Shown here piece after piece: positions 28,534 to 36,592 of a DNA stretch of 51,228 nt; positions within the stretch are counted from its first letter, which is position 1, and each line of letters starts with the position of its first letter. Below the pieces are notes generated by a model. It worked only from the letters and a program-made list of their open reading frames with translations. It made no database searches and had not been told where the DNA came from. The DNA is from Streptomyces sp. MUM 2J (GTDB taxonomy: Bacteria > Actinomycetota > Actinomycetes > Streptomycetales > Streptomycetaceae): the NCBI RefSeq assembly GCF_022414535.1, contig NZ_JADWYM010000047.1, forward strand, positions 1 to 51,228, given 5' to 3'. A program made the translations under genes and the position numbers.

Positions 28534-29858
28534 AACTCGCCTCCAGTGGGTGGAATTGCCGACCCGAAGTCGGGTGAGGTGTCGATCAGTTCTTCGATCA
28601 GCTCGGCAGCCCGTCGTGGCCCGTCGTGGCCCAGGTGCTCCTCCCGTAGACGTGCCGCAGCCTCGCGGTAGCGGGACTCGGAGAGGACGGCACCGACCGC
28701 ACCCCGAATACGCTTTGAGGTGGGGGGCCGACGACCGAGCGTGATTCCCGCGCCCGTCCACTTCACGCGAGCGGCCACATCGGCCTTCTCCTCGCTCGCC
28801 CCTGCGACGACGAGCGGCACACCGGCCGCGAGCGCTGCGTTGACACCGTTGAAACCGCCGTTCGTCACCATCACGTCGATGTGCGGCAGAAGCCAGTGGT
28901 AGGGCACGAACCGTTCCACCCGCGTGTTGTCCGGCAGTGACCCCGTGGTAGCGGTGTCCAGCTGATGGTTGCCCGTTGTCACCACGACGAGCATCGGCAT
29001 GTCCGCCAATGCCCGGATGGTCGGCACGAGAAGCCGTTCCACGTCATTGGCGACCGTGCCCTGGGTGACGAGCACGGCCTTCCGCCCGTGGCCGAGCTCG
29101 TCCTTCCAGGCAGGCGGCCGGAAGGCGGTGTCCGGCGGCGCCAGACCGAGCGGGCCCACGAAGTGGGTGCCTTTGAGGAGATCGCAGCGGGGAAACTCGA
29201 ACGCCTCGATGGTACCGACGAGATACATGTCGGGCCTGCGCGCGATGTTCTCCATGGCGTGAGCGTCCATCCTACGAAGTCCCGCTTCGGCCCGCACGGT
29301 GTCAGCGTGCTTGCGCAGCGAACGTAGCGTCAGGTGATCCCCGGTCAGCGCGAGCAGCCGGTTGCGAAGCCGGCCGAGCCGTGACGAGGACGGTGCGAGG
29401 CCGTAGCCCAGCGGAGCCGTGTCACGGCTGCCGAGGATGTAGACGGAGTTGCCTATCCAGACCTGCGAGATCCCCGTGTACTCACTGGCGAAGCACGCGC
29501 CGTAGCACATGTCGTCAGAGACGATCACGTCGGCCGGGAATCGGGAAAGGACCGTGAGGAGGTCCTTCATCTGGCCCACGGCATTGCCGTAGAAGACGTC
29601 CTGCATACCCGCCCGGAAGTTGGCCAGTCCGGTCAGCCCCGCATGATGCGGAAAGGCTTCCTCCTTGCTCAGGCCGCCGAAGTCGTAGGCGGTCCGCATC
29701 AGCTCGGGCACGGCACCGGTCGAGGCCACCTTGTCGTGGTAGGCCCGGCCGGTGTACCAGCGCACCTTGTGTCCGCGTCGGGTGAGGTGCCGCGCGACGA
29801 GGAGCAGCGGGTTGACGTGGCCGTCGGCCGGGGTGGTTGCGATCAGCACGTGTGCCAC
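28530..29858 (-). CDS. staG: glycosyltransferase (GT1 family, RebG/StaG-like)
   Basis: A 442-residue GT-B enzyme. The N-terminus HVLIATTPADGHVNPLLLVA is the acceptor-domain start with the catalytic-type His; the C-terminal donor domain has GKAVLVTQGTV-like text (RKAVLVTQGTVANDVERL), then FVPYHWLLPHIDVMVTNGGF and GVNAALAAGVPLVVAG, the GT1 nucleotide-sugar motif. In this context it should attach the dTDP-L-rhamnose-derived sugar to an indole nitrogen of the aglycone. GTG 29858 is preceded by GGAAGGCGACC. It heads the minus-strand operon and is divergent from the flavin monooxygenase at 30368. The gene symbol is by role and context, not by exact match. Confidence 0.9.
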   Translation of the reverse strand: MAHVLIATTPADGHVNPLLLVARHLTRRGHKVRWYTGRAYHDKVASTGAVPELMRTAYDFGGLSKEEAFPHHAGLTGLANFRAGMQDVFYGNAVGQMKDLLTVLSRFPADVIVSDDMCYGACFASEYTGISQVWIGNSVYILGSRDTAPLGYGLAPSSSRLGRLRNRLLALTGDHLTLRSLRKHADTVRAEAGLRRMDAHAMENIARRPDMYLVGTIEAFEFPRCDLLKGTHFVGPLGLAPPDTAFRPPAWKDELGHGRKAVLVTQGTVANDVERLLVPTIRALADMPMLVVVTTGNHQLDTATTGSLPDNTRVERFVPYHWLLPHIDVMVTNGGFNGVNAALAAGVPLVVAGASEEKADVAARVKWTGAGITLGRRPPTSKRIRGAVGAVLSESRYREAAARLREEHLGHDGPRRAAELIEELIDTSPDFGSAIPPTGGEL

Positions 29859-30367
29859 GGTCGCCTTCCGTCATCTCTCGTGTCGCTTGTCCGTAGGGCG
29901 GACTCACCCGCCGAGCAGCATGCTGCGGTCGTGGAGAGCGGCGTAGGAAGGGCTGAGCCCAAGGACCGTCAAGCTTGGTGTCGTCAGCCGGTCCGAACGC
30001 TGTCGCCTGCGGCCAGAAACCACTCAATCTGGTGGTGCCCCGTGGGATGTGGGGCGTGAGAGGCGTCCGTAACGATCGGTGGGGCCGCTTCATGGTGACT
30101 TCTGCGGGTTGCGGTGGGCGGGACCCTCGACTGGCTCAGTGGTGTGATCGGTGTGCAGTTGCCGGCGTGACACCACGCATAGGAGCGGACGGGCGTCTCT
30201 CGGCCGCCCGCTCCGAGGTGCAGGGCGGGCCGATCGGGGAGGCTGCCCGGCCGGTCGCTCGACCGGCGGCCGGACCGGCTCCGCCGTTCGATCAGGGGAT
30301 GTGCACCCTGGGCCCGCTCTCAATACTGGGGCGGCGACGGAGCGCCCTGCGAAGAGATCGAGACCGA
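29859..30367. promoter_or_regulatory. 508-base divergent control region of the cluster
   Basis: It separates the minus-strand glycosyltransferase operon from the plus-strand oxidase operon, so promoters for both halves of the pathway should lie here, and it is a probable binding region for the LAL regulator. I see no convincing gene; an open plus-strand frame upstream of 30368 lacks family sequence. No exact operator repeat could be defined by eye. Confidence 0.55.
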
Positions 30368-31963
30368 ATGAACCACACCGATGATGCGGACGTTTTGATC
30401 GTGGGCGGGGGGCCGGCGGGAATGGTGACGGCCCTCGAACTAGGCTGGCGGGGAGTTGACTTCATCCTCGTGGATGCGGGCGGCCCCTGCTCCGCACCAC
30501 CGACCGTGAGCACTCTGGGTCCGCGGTCCATGGAAATCTTCCGGCGCCACGGTCTCGCGGACGCGATCCGCACGGTGGGGCTGGCCCGGGACCACCCGCT
30601 CGACATCGCCTGGGTGTCGCTCGTTGGCGGCCACGAGCTGCTGCGCCTGCGTCGCGGCACCCCCGCTGTGCGTCCCCCCTTCGCTCACACACCGGAACCG
30701 GACGCGGTCTGTCCGCAGGACCGGCTGATGCCCCTGTTGGCCCGGGCCGTCGGTGTGCATCCGCACGGGCCGCTCCGCGTGCACTGCCGCATGGAAGGAT
30801 TCCGCCTGGACGGGGACGGGGTCACCGCCGCGGTCCGTGACCTCGGCAGCGGGCAGGTATCCACCGTTCGCGCACGCTTTCTCGTGGCGTGCGACGGCAC
30901 GTCCTCCGCGGTACGCGCCGTCTGCCGGGTGGCGGCACCAGCCCGTTGCGGCACACGGCGCCTACGGCACATCTTCTTCCGCGCCCCCGAACTCAAAGCC
31001 CTTCTCGGCGAACGCATGGCGCTCTGCTACGTGCTGATGGGCTCGCTGGCCTCGCGCTTCCACGTCCGCGCGATGGACGGCCGTGGTCTGTACCGGCTGA
31101 CGACGGACACGGACGACGGCCCACGCGAATCCGCCGATGCGAGGGCGCTGGTCCGCGGCGTACTTGCCGTGGACACGCCGTTCGAGGTGGTGGCCGACCG
31201 CCGCTGGACACTGCGCCCCTTCGTCGCCGACCGGTTCCGAGCCGCGGAGCGGGTCTTCCTAGTCGGAGACGCGGCGCACACCCTCCCCCCTGCGGGCGGG
31301 TTCGGCGTGAACACCGGTATCTGCGGGGCCGCGGACGTCGCCTGGAAACTCGCGGCCGAACTCAAGGGCTGGGCCGGACCTCAGTTGCTGGACAGTTACG
31401 GCATCGAGCGGTCCGCCGTCGCCCTCGAAGCCCTCCAGGAGGCCGACGCCCACCTGCTGCGGACACTGGTCCGTGCCCCCGACCCGGCGGGGGCACCGGC
31501 GGCCTGGGCTGCCACGGCCGAACTGCTGGCGCGTGAGGGGGCGGTGCGGGAATTCGACGCGCCCGAGGTGCACCTCGGGTTCCGCTACACGTCCCCGCTC
31601 ATCGTCCCCGACCGGCCTGAGCGCCCGGAGACCGTCGGGCCCCGACGCCCTGGCCCCAGGGCGGCGCCCGGTTGCCGTGCCCCGCACGCGTGGTTGAGTC
31701 CGGGTACCTCCACGCTCGATCTCTTCGGCCGGACGTTCTCCCTGCTGTGCTTCGCGCGCCCGGAGGGACGGGACGAGTTCGAGCGTGCGTTCGCTGCCCA
31801 CCACGTCCCGTTGCGCATCACCGTGTGCGCCGATCCGGAGATCGCCAGGCTCTATGAACGCGCTTTCGTGCTTGTCCGGCCGGACGGGCACGTGGCCTGG
31901 CGGGGCGACACATGGCCGGCCGACGCAAGCACGCTCGCAGCGAAGGTCCGAGGCGCCTGCTGA
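30368..31963 (+). CDS. FAD-dependent monooxygenase, RebC/StaC family (first copy)
   Basis: A 531-residue PHBH-fold flavoprotein: VLIVGGGPAGMVTALEL (FAD motif), STLGPRSMEIFRRHGLADAI, and the second FAD motif VGDAAHTLPPAGGFGVNTGI, ending in the family thioredoxin-like tail (FVLVRPDGHVAWRGD). It aligns throughout with RebC and with the second copy at 33510. The RebC substrate-site positions usually cited as Phe216 and Arg239 fall, by offset of four, on Cys220 and Arg243 here; the Arg therefore follows RebC while the Phe site differs from both RebC and StaC. It may make a more oxidised aglycone, hydroxylate another position, or have a new role. The start has only a weak ribosome site (GAGACCGA). 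Confidence 0.88.
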   Translation: MNHTDDADVLIVGGGPAGMVTALELGWRGVDFILVDAGGPCSAPPTVSTLGPRSMEIFRRHGLADAIRTVGLARDHPLDIAWVSLVGGHELLRLRRGTPAVRPPFAHTPEPDAVCPQDRLMPLLARAVGVHPHGPLRVHCRMEGFRLDGDGVTAAVRDLGSGQVSTVRARFLVACDGTSSAVRAVCRVAAPARCGTRRLRHIFFRAPELKALLGERMALCYVLMGSLASRFHVRAMDGRGLYRLTTDTDDGPRESADARALVRGVLAVDTPFEVVADRRWTLRPFVADRFRAAERVFLVGDAAHTLPPAGGFGVNTGICGAADVAWKLAAELKGWAGPQLLDSYGIERSAVALEALQEADAHLLRTLVRAPDPAGAPAAWAATAELLAREGAVREFDAPEVHLGFRYTSPLIVPDRPERPETVGPRRPGPRAAPGCRAPHAWLSPGTSTLDLFGRTFSLLCFARPEGRDEFERAFAAHHVPLRITVCADPEIARLYERAFVLVRPDGHVAWRGDTWPADASTLAAKVRGAC

Positions 31964-32004
31964 CGGTCCCGGACGCGCGAACACCGAGAGACAAGGAAGA
32001 AGCA

Positions 32005-33513
32005 ATGTGGCAGAGTCCTTCTCACCGGCACAACCGGACCTCAGGCGAACGCAAGCGCGTCACCGTCTTGGGCGCGGGCATTGCCGGGCTCGTGGCCGCC
32101 TACGAGCTCGAGCGCCTCGGGCAGTGCGACGTCGAGATCCTGGAAGGAAGCCGGGACGTCGGTGGCCGGATCCGGACGCACCGGTTTCTCCCCCAGGAAC
32201 AAGGCAGCCCCTTGGCGGAGCTGGGCGCCATGCGCATTCCCGTCACGCACCAACGGACGCTGAACTACATCGCCAAGCTTGGCCTGCTCGACCGTGTCCG
32301 GGAGTTTCGGACCTTGTACTCCGACGACGGCGCCTACATAGCCGTAGCGGGCGGACATACTCGGGTCCGGGACGTTCCCGACCACCTGGTACGCGAGTTC
32401 GGCCGAAGGCTGGGCGAGCACACGTACACGGAGCGCACCCTGTTGTTCGGGGCGTGGCTGAAGGCGAGCATGGACGCCATCGCGCCCCGGGAATTCCGCG
32501 CGGGCCTCGATGACGTCCTCAGCACGGCGCTACTGGACGCCGTCGAGCGCATCGATCTCGGCCCCTATCTGTGCGGGACGAAGAGGAACCGGTTCGAACT
32601 CCACTCGGTCTTCGCCGACCACCCGCACCTGCGTGACGCCTGCGGCGCGTCGGCACACCGGTTCCTCGACGACGTCCTCAATGAGACGAGCGGCACCCTA
32701 GTGCGGCTGCAGGGCGGCATGGACACCCTTGCGAGGGCGCTGGCCGCCAGGATCCAGGGCCCGGTCCGGCTCGGCCACGAGGTGCGAGGCATCGAGGTAC
32801 GCGACGACGGCGTCGCCGTACATGTCCACAACGGCGTCCAGACCGTGGAGTGGAACTGCGACCACGTGCTCTGCACCCTTCCACTGACGGTGCTTCGCCA
32901 TATGCCGCTGACCGGTTTCGACGAGGACAAACTGGACACTATACGGAACACCGAGTACTGGCCCGCGACGAAGATCGCGTTCCACTGCCGGGAACCCTTC
33001 TGGGAGGCGGACGGCATCGCCAGCGGTGCCTCCTACACCGGTGGTGTAGCCCGGCAGACGTACTACCTGCCGGAGGAAGGCGACCCGGCGCTGGGTGCCG
33101 TGCTGCTGGCGAGCTACACGATAGGCGCGGACGCGCAGGCACTCAGCGCGATGGGCGACGGGGACCGGGCCGCCGAGGTGCTCGCCGACGTCTCCGCGAT
33201 GCACCCACAGCTGTGCCGTCCCGGAATGGTGCTGGGCACTGTGGAGCAGGTGTGGGGCGAGGACAGGTGGAGCCGTGGCGCGGCCACCGTGCGATGGCGC
33301 CAGAACCAGGAAGAGCAGGAGACCCAGCGCCAGGCGGCCGCCCGTCCCCAAGGTCGCCTGTTCTTCGCGGGTGAGCACTGCTCGACGATGCCCGCGTGGA
33401 TCGAAGGTGCCATCGAGTCCGCCGTCGACGCGGTCCACGAGATCTGCTGGTACGAGGTTCCGGCTCGGCCCGCGGATGCGCCTGCCCTGTGTGAGGAGGG
33501 CAAGTCCGCGTGA
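32005..33513 (+). CDS. staO: L-tryptophan oxidase (RebO/StaO-type L-amino acid oxidase)
   Basis: A 502-residue flavoprotein of the amine oxidase/LAAO family that turns L-tryptophan into indole-3-pyruvate imine, the first pathway step. RVTVLGAGIAGLVAAYELER (residues 18-37) binds FAD, GGRIRTHRF is the following GG motif, LVRLQGGMDTLARALA marks the substrate region, and RLFFAGEHCSTMPAWIEGAI is the C-terminal FAD motif. AAGGAAGAAGCA before ATG 32005 fixes the start; a longer open frame upstream overlaps the previous gene. Its TGA overlaps the GTG of the StaC-like gene. The imine product is passed to the chromopyrrolate synthase encoded at 19307. Confidence 0.93.
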   Translation: MWQSPSHRHNRTSGERKRVTVLGAGIAGLVAAYELERLGQCDVEILEGSRDVGGRIRTHRFLPQEQGSPLAELGAMRIPVTHQRTLNYIAKLGLLDRVREFRTLYSDDGAYIAVAGGHTRVRDVPDHLVREFGRRLGEHTYTERTLLFGAWLKASMDAIAPREFRAGLDDVLSTALLDAVERIDLGPYLCGTKRNRFELHSVFADHPHLRDACGASAHRFLDDVLNETSGTLVRLQGGMDTLARALAARIQGPVRLGHEVRGIEVRDDGVAVHVHNGVQTVEWNCDHVLCTLPLTVLRHMPLTGFDEDKLDTIRNTEYWPATKIAFHCREPFWEADGIASGASYTGGVARQTYYLPEEGDPALGAVLLASYTIGADAQALSAMGDGDRAAEVLADVSAMHPQLCRPGMVLGTVEQVWGEDRWSRGAATVRWRQNQEEQETQRQAAARPQGRLFFAGEHCSTMPAWIEGAIESAVDAVHEICWYEVPARPADAPALCEEGKSA

Positions 33514-35117
33514 GCAGGTACGAGACGGACGTCCTGATCGTGGGCGGAGGACCGGTCGGCATGGCCTTGGCGCTGGACCTGCGCTCACGGGGCGTGGACT
33601 GCGTCCTTGCCGAGGCCACGGACGGCTCGGTCGCCCACTCCAAGGTGAGCACCATCGGCCCGCGCTCTATGGAGCTGTTCCGGCTCTGGGGAATCGCCCC
33701 CCGGATCCGCACCGCCGGCTGGCCCGACGACCACTTGCTCGACGTGACCTGGGCGACACAAGTCGGTGGACACGAAGTCCTGCGCGTGTCGCGCGGAACC
33801 GCCGGGGACCGCCCCCCCTCTGCTCACTCACCGGAGCACGAGCGAATCTGCCCAGCGCACTGGCTGAACCCATTGCTGATGGAAGCCCTGGGCACCCACC
33901 CCGACGGCCCCCTCTGGATCCACCACCGGGTGCGGGAGTGGACGCAGACCGATGACCACGTCTCGGTCATGGTGGACGACCTCGCCCGGGGCACCACCCA
34001 CACGGTCAGGACCCGTTATTTGATCGCCTGCGACGGTGCCTCCTCGCCGGTGCGCAAGGCCTGTGGCATCGACGCGCCCGACCGGTACGCCCCCCAGGTG
34101 TTCCGCAATATCCTCTTCCGTGCACCGCGGCTGCGTGCGGACCTGGAGGCACGCGGGCACCGGCCCGCCATGGTCCACTTCCTTCTCATCCCCCCAGCGA
34201 TGCGATACCCGATGCGAGCGCTGGATGGCGACGGACTCTACAACCTGGTCGTGGGCGGCGAGGAGGCCTCCGGGAACGCCGAGAGCGCGCCCGATTTACT
34301 CGCGCGCGCGATCGCCTTTCCGACCCCGGTGGAGATCGTGTCCGACGGCAAGTGGTATCTGACCCAACGCGTCGCCGACCGGTACCGGGCAGGCCGGGTG
34401 TTCCTCGCCGGGGACGCGGCCCACACACTGTCGCCCTCGGGCGGCTTCGGCCTCAACACCGGTATCGCCGACGCCGCGGACCTGGGCTGGAAGCTCGACG
34501 CGGAGCTGGCCGGGTGGGCGGGCCCGGGGCTGCTCGACTCCTACGACATCGAACGCCGCCCGATCGCCCTGCGGAACCTGGAGGAGGCCAACACCAACCT
34601 GACGCGTACGGCCCGAAGGGAACTGCCCGCCGAGCTGGACGCCGAGACCCCGGTTGGCCGCCGGGCCCGCGCGACGCTCGCCGAGGCCATGGAACGCGAG
34701 GGCGCAGCCCGCGAGTTCGACGCGCCGGACGTGCACCTCAGCTTCCGCTACCGCTCGCCGCTCATCGCCAAGGAGACCAGGGACGACGCGTCGCGGTGGC
34801 CCGAGGCCGCGGCGCCGGGCCGCCGTGCCCCGCACGTCTGGCTGGGTCCGCAGACCTCAACGCTGGACCTGTTCGGCACGGGCTTTCGACTGCTCGCCCT
34901 CGGCCGCGCCGACGGCAGGGAGAAGATCGAACGGGCGTTCGTCGACCGAGGTGTCCCCTTCAGCACGACGACCCTCGAGCATCCCGAGGCCACCGAGGCG
35001 TATGGCTCCCGCCTGGTGCTCGTGCGCCCCGACGGGCATGTGGCCTGGCGGGGAGACGCTCCCCCCTCCTCGCCCGAGAACCTCGCTGACCTGGTCCGAG
35101 GGGCGGTGCACCCGTGA
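33510..35117 (+). CDS. staC: FAD-dependent enzyme of the StaC type (second RebC/StaC copy)
   Basis: A 535-residue PHBH-fold flavoprotein: VLIVGGGPVGMALALDL, VSTIGPRSMELFRLWGI, AGDAAHTLSPSGGFGLNTGI and the C-terminal VLVRPDGHVAWRGD. With StaP, StaC steers the oxidative decarboxylation of chromopyrrolic acid to the K252c aglycone, whereas RebC gives the more oxidised arcyriaflavin. The two residues reported to distinguish them (RebC Phe216 and Arg239; Val and Asn in StaC) map here to Val222 and Asn245 in GDGLYNLVVGG, with the same offset of six, so this copy is StaC-like. A TTA codon encodes Leu263. GTG 33510 and the final TGA overlap both neighbours (GTGA), so oxidase, StaC-like protein and P450 are translated together. 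Confidence 0.92.
   Translation: MSRYETDVLIVGGGPVGMALALDLRSRGVDCVLAEATDGSVAHSKVSTIGPRSMELFRLWGIAPRIRTAGWPDDHLLDVTWATQVGGHEVLRVSRGTAGDRPPSAHSPEHERICPAHWLNPLLMEALGTHPDGPLWIHHRVREWTQTDDHVSVMVDDLARGTTHTVRTRYLIACDGASSPVRKACGIDAPDRYAPQVFRNILFRAPRLRADLEARGHRPAMVHFLLIPPAMRYPMRALDGDGLYNLVVGGEEASGNAESAPDLLARAIAFPTPVEIVSDGKWYLTQRVADRYRAGRVFLAGDAAHTLSPSGGFGLNTGIADAADLGWKLDAELAGWAGPGLLDSYDIERRPIALRNLEEANTNLTRTARRELPAELDAETPVGRRARATLAEAMEREGAAREFDAPDVHLSFRYRSPLIAKETRDDASRWPEAAAPGRRAPHVWLGPQTSTLDLFGTGFRLLALGRADGREKIERAFVDRGVPFSTTTLEHPEATEAYGSRLVLVRPDGHVAWRGDAPPSSPENLADLVRGAVHP
34296..34298 (+). promoter_or_regulatory. TTA codon in the StaC-like gene (bldA-type control)
   Basis: In-frame TTA for Leu263 (786 bases after the GTG at 33510). 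In Streptomyces this codon is read by the bldA tRNA, which becomes abundant late in growth, and it is concentrated in secondary-metabolism genes. It is the only TTA I found in the structural genes of the plus-strand operon. Confidence 0.8.
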
Positions 35118-36418
35118 CCTCCCCGGTCCTCCCGCCCTTCGACATCTCCGGCTGGACGCCGCAGGACACGGCCGACCCGTATCCGGTGTACCGACGCTAC
35201 CGCGAGTACGACCCGGTCCACCTGGGCACCACCTCCGACAGCGGCATCAGCACCTGGTATATCTTCAGCCACGAGGACGTCACGGCTGTCCTGTCGAGCC
35301 AGTACTTCCTGCGAGCCCCGGCGTCCGCGCAGGGCGTAGCGCCGCGTGCGCCGGTCCCGATCCCCGAGGAGTACCGGGCACTGCGCCAACTGGCGTCCAA
35401 CTGGCTTGTCTTCATGGACCCACCGCGCCATACCCGGCTGCGTGGCGTGCTCTCCGCCGCGTTCTCCCCGCGCGTCGTACGCCGGCTGGGGCCCGCCGTC
35501 GCCGCCGTCGCCGACGGACTCCTGGACGGGATGGGTGCCAGGCCTGTCGTCGACTTCGTGGAGGAGTTCGCCGCGCCCTTCCCGATCCTGGTCGTCTCCG
35601 AACTCCTCGGAGCGCCCGCATGGGACCACCGTTGGTTGCGCGCCCGCGCCCTCGACATCCAGCACGCCAGCTCTGCACGTGTCGGCGGTGCACGTGACGC
35701 GTACCAGAGGGCGGAGGTGGCCGCACGGCTGCTCACCGACTACTTCAGGGACCTGATCGGGCAGCGGCGTGTACGGCCCGTCGAGGATCTGGTCTCCCTG
35801 CTGGTGCACACCCCCGACGGGCTGACCGAACCACAGATCGTGGGCACCTGCGTTCACCTGCTCACGGCCGGGCACGAAACGACGACGAACCTGCTCGGCA
35901 AGTCATTGCTGGCCCTGCTCGCCCGGCCCGCTCTCGCCGACGAACTGCGCGCGGACCCCGGCCTGCTGCCCGGTGCGGTCGAGGAACTCGTCCGCCATGA
36001 CGCCCCGGTGCAGATGGTGACGCGCTGGGCGCACCGGGACGAGAAGGTCGGCGGGCGCACCATACACCGTGGCGACAAGGCTGTCCTCGTCCTTGGTTCG
36101 GCCAACCGCGACCCCCGCAGGTTCCCCGAACCCGACGAGATATGGCCGCGCAGGGAGACCGGCCGCCACGCCGGATTTGGCATCGGCATCCACTACTGCC
36201 TGGGCGCGCCCCTCTCCCGGCTGGAGGCTACGACCGGGATCCGCGGGTTCTTGAAGCTGCTGCCCGCGATGACCATGGCTGACGAACCGGTCCGCTACGC
36301 ACCCGATATGGTCTTCCACGGGCCCGAGCGGATCATGCTGCGCCTGGGCGACCGCCCGGTCGCCGACGTACCGGGCCCGCAGACGGCGATGGAGAGCGGC
36401 GCCGATGAACGTGCTTGA
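35114..36418 (+). CDS. staP: cytochrome P450, StaP/RebP-type chromopyrrolate aryl-coupling enzyme
   Basis: A 434-residue P450 closing the indolocarbazole ring by aryl-aryl coupling of chromopyrrolic acid. The N-terminus FDISGWTPQDTADPYPVYRR fits StaP/RebP; the I-helix is LTAGHETTTNLLG, the K-helix EELVRHDAP, and the heme loop GFGIGIHYCLGAPLSRLE with Cys362. Its GTG start overlaps the StaC-like gene, the expected partner, since StaP and StaC work on the same unstable intermediate. The 3' end overlaps the trpC stub by 14 bases. The residue pattern around the heme Cys differs from the two tailoring P450s on the other strand. Confidence 0.92.
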   Translation: MTSPVLPPFDISGWTPQDTADPYPVYRRYREYDPVHLGTTSDSGISTWYIFSHEDVTAVLSSQYFLRAPASAQGVAPRAPVPIPEEYRALRQLASNWLVFMDPPRHTRLRGVLSAAFSPRVVRRLGPAVAAVADGLLDGMGARPVVDFVEEFAAPFPILVVSELLGAPAWDHRWLRARALDIQHASSARVGGARDAYQRAEVAARLLTDYFRDLIGQRRVRPVEDLVSLLVHTPDGLTEPQIVGTCVHLLTAGHETTTNLLGKSLLALLARPALADELRADPGLLPGAVEELVRHDAPVQMVTRWAHRDEKVGGRTIHRGDKAVLVLGSANRDPRRFPEPDEIWPRRETGRHAGFGIGIHYCLGAPLSRLEATTGIRGFLKLLPAMTMADEPVRYAPDMVFHGPERIMLRLGDRPVADVPGPQTAMESGADERA

Positions 36419-36554
36419 GGAAATCCTGGCGGGGGTGCGGGAGGGCCTGGCCGAGCGGGTTGCTCGGACACCGCTCGAAGACCTGTGGGGCAGCTCACTG
36501 ATGACCGAGGCGAACTGGCCCGCCACCGTGCGGTTGCTCAGGACGGCCCCTTGA
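36405..36554 (+). pseudogene. N-terminal stub of indole-3-glycerol-phosphate synthase (trpC)
   Basis: ATG 36405 lies inside the last codons of the P450 gene and opens a 49-codon frame: NVLEEILAGVREGLAERVAR then TPLEDL matches the first 27 residues of actinobacterial TrpC (usual text VLDEILAGVREDLA). After that the sequence leaves the family and stops at 36554. A cluster-borne trpC would raise tryptophan supply for the pathway, but only this stub survives, followed directly by a terminator. It may still be translated as a short peptide. Confidence 0.65.
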
Positions 36555-36557
36555 TTC

Positions 36558-36585
36558 GGGGCGGCAGCCGGGGGACTGCCGCCCC
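36558..36585. terminator. strong hairpin between convergent operons
   Basis: GGGGCGGCAG (36558-36567) pairs perfectly with CTGCCGCCCC (36576-36585) around an 8-base loop. It lies 3 bases after the trpC stub and 7 bases beyond the end of the LAL regulator gene, so it can stop transcription from both sides. Confidence 0.85.
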
Positions 36586-36592
36586 GTGGTCC

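Noticed and set aside
31912..32004. Earlier start of the tryptophan oxidase
   Set aside because: It overlaps the end of the previous gene; ATG 32005 has the ribosome site AAGGAAGAAG.
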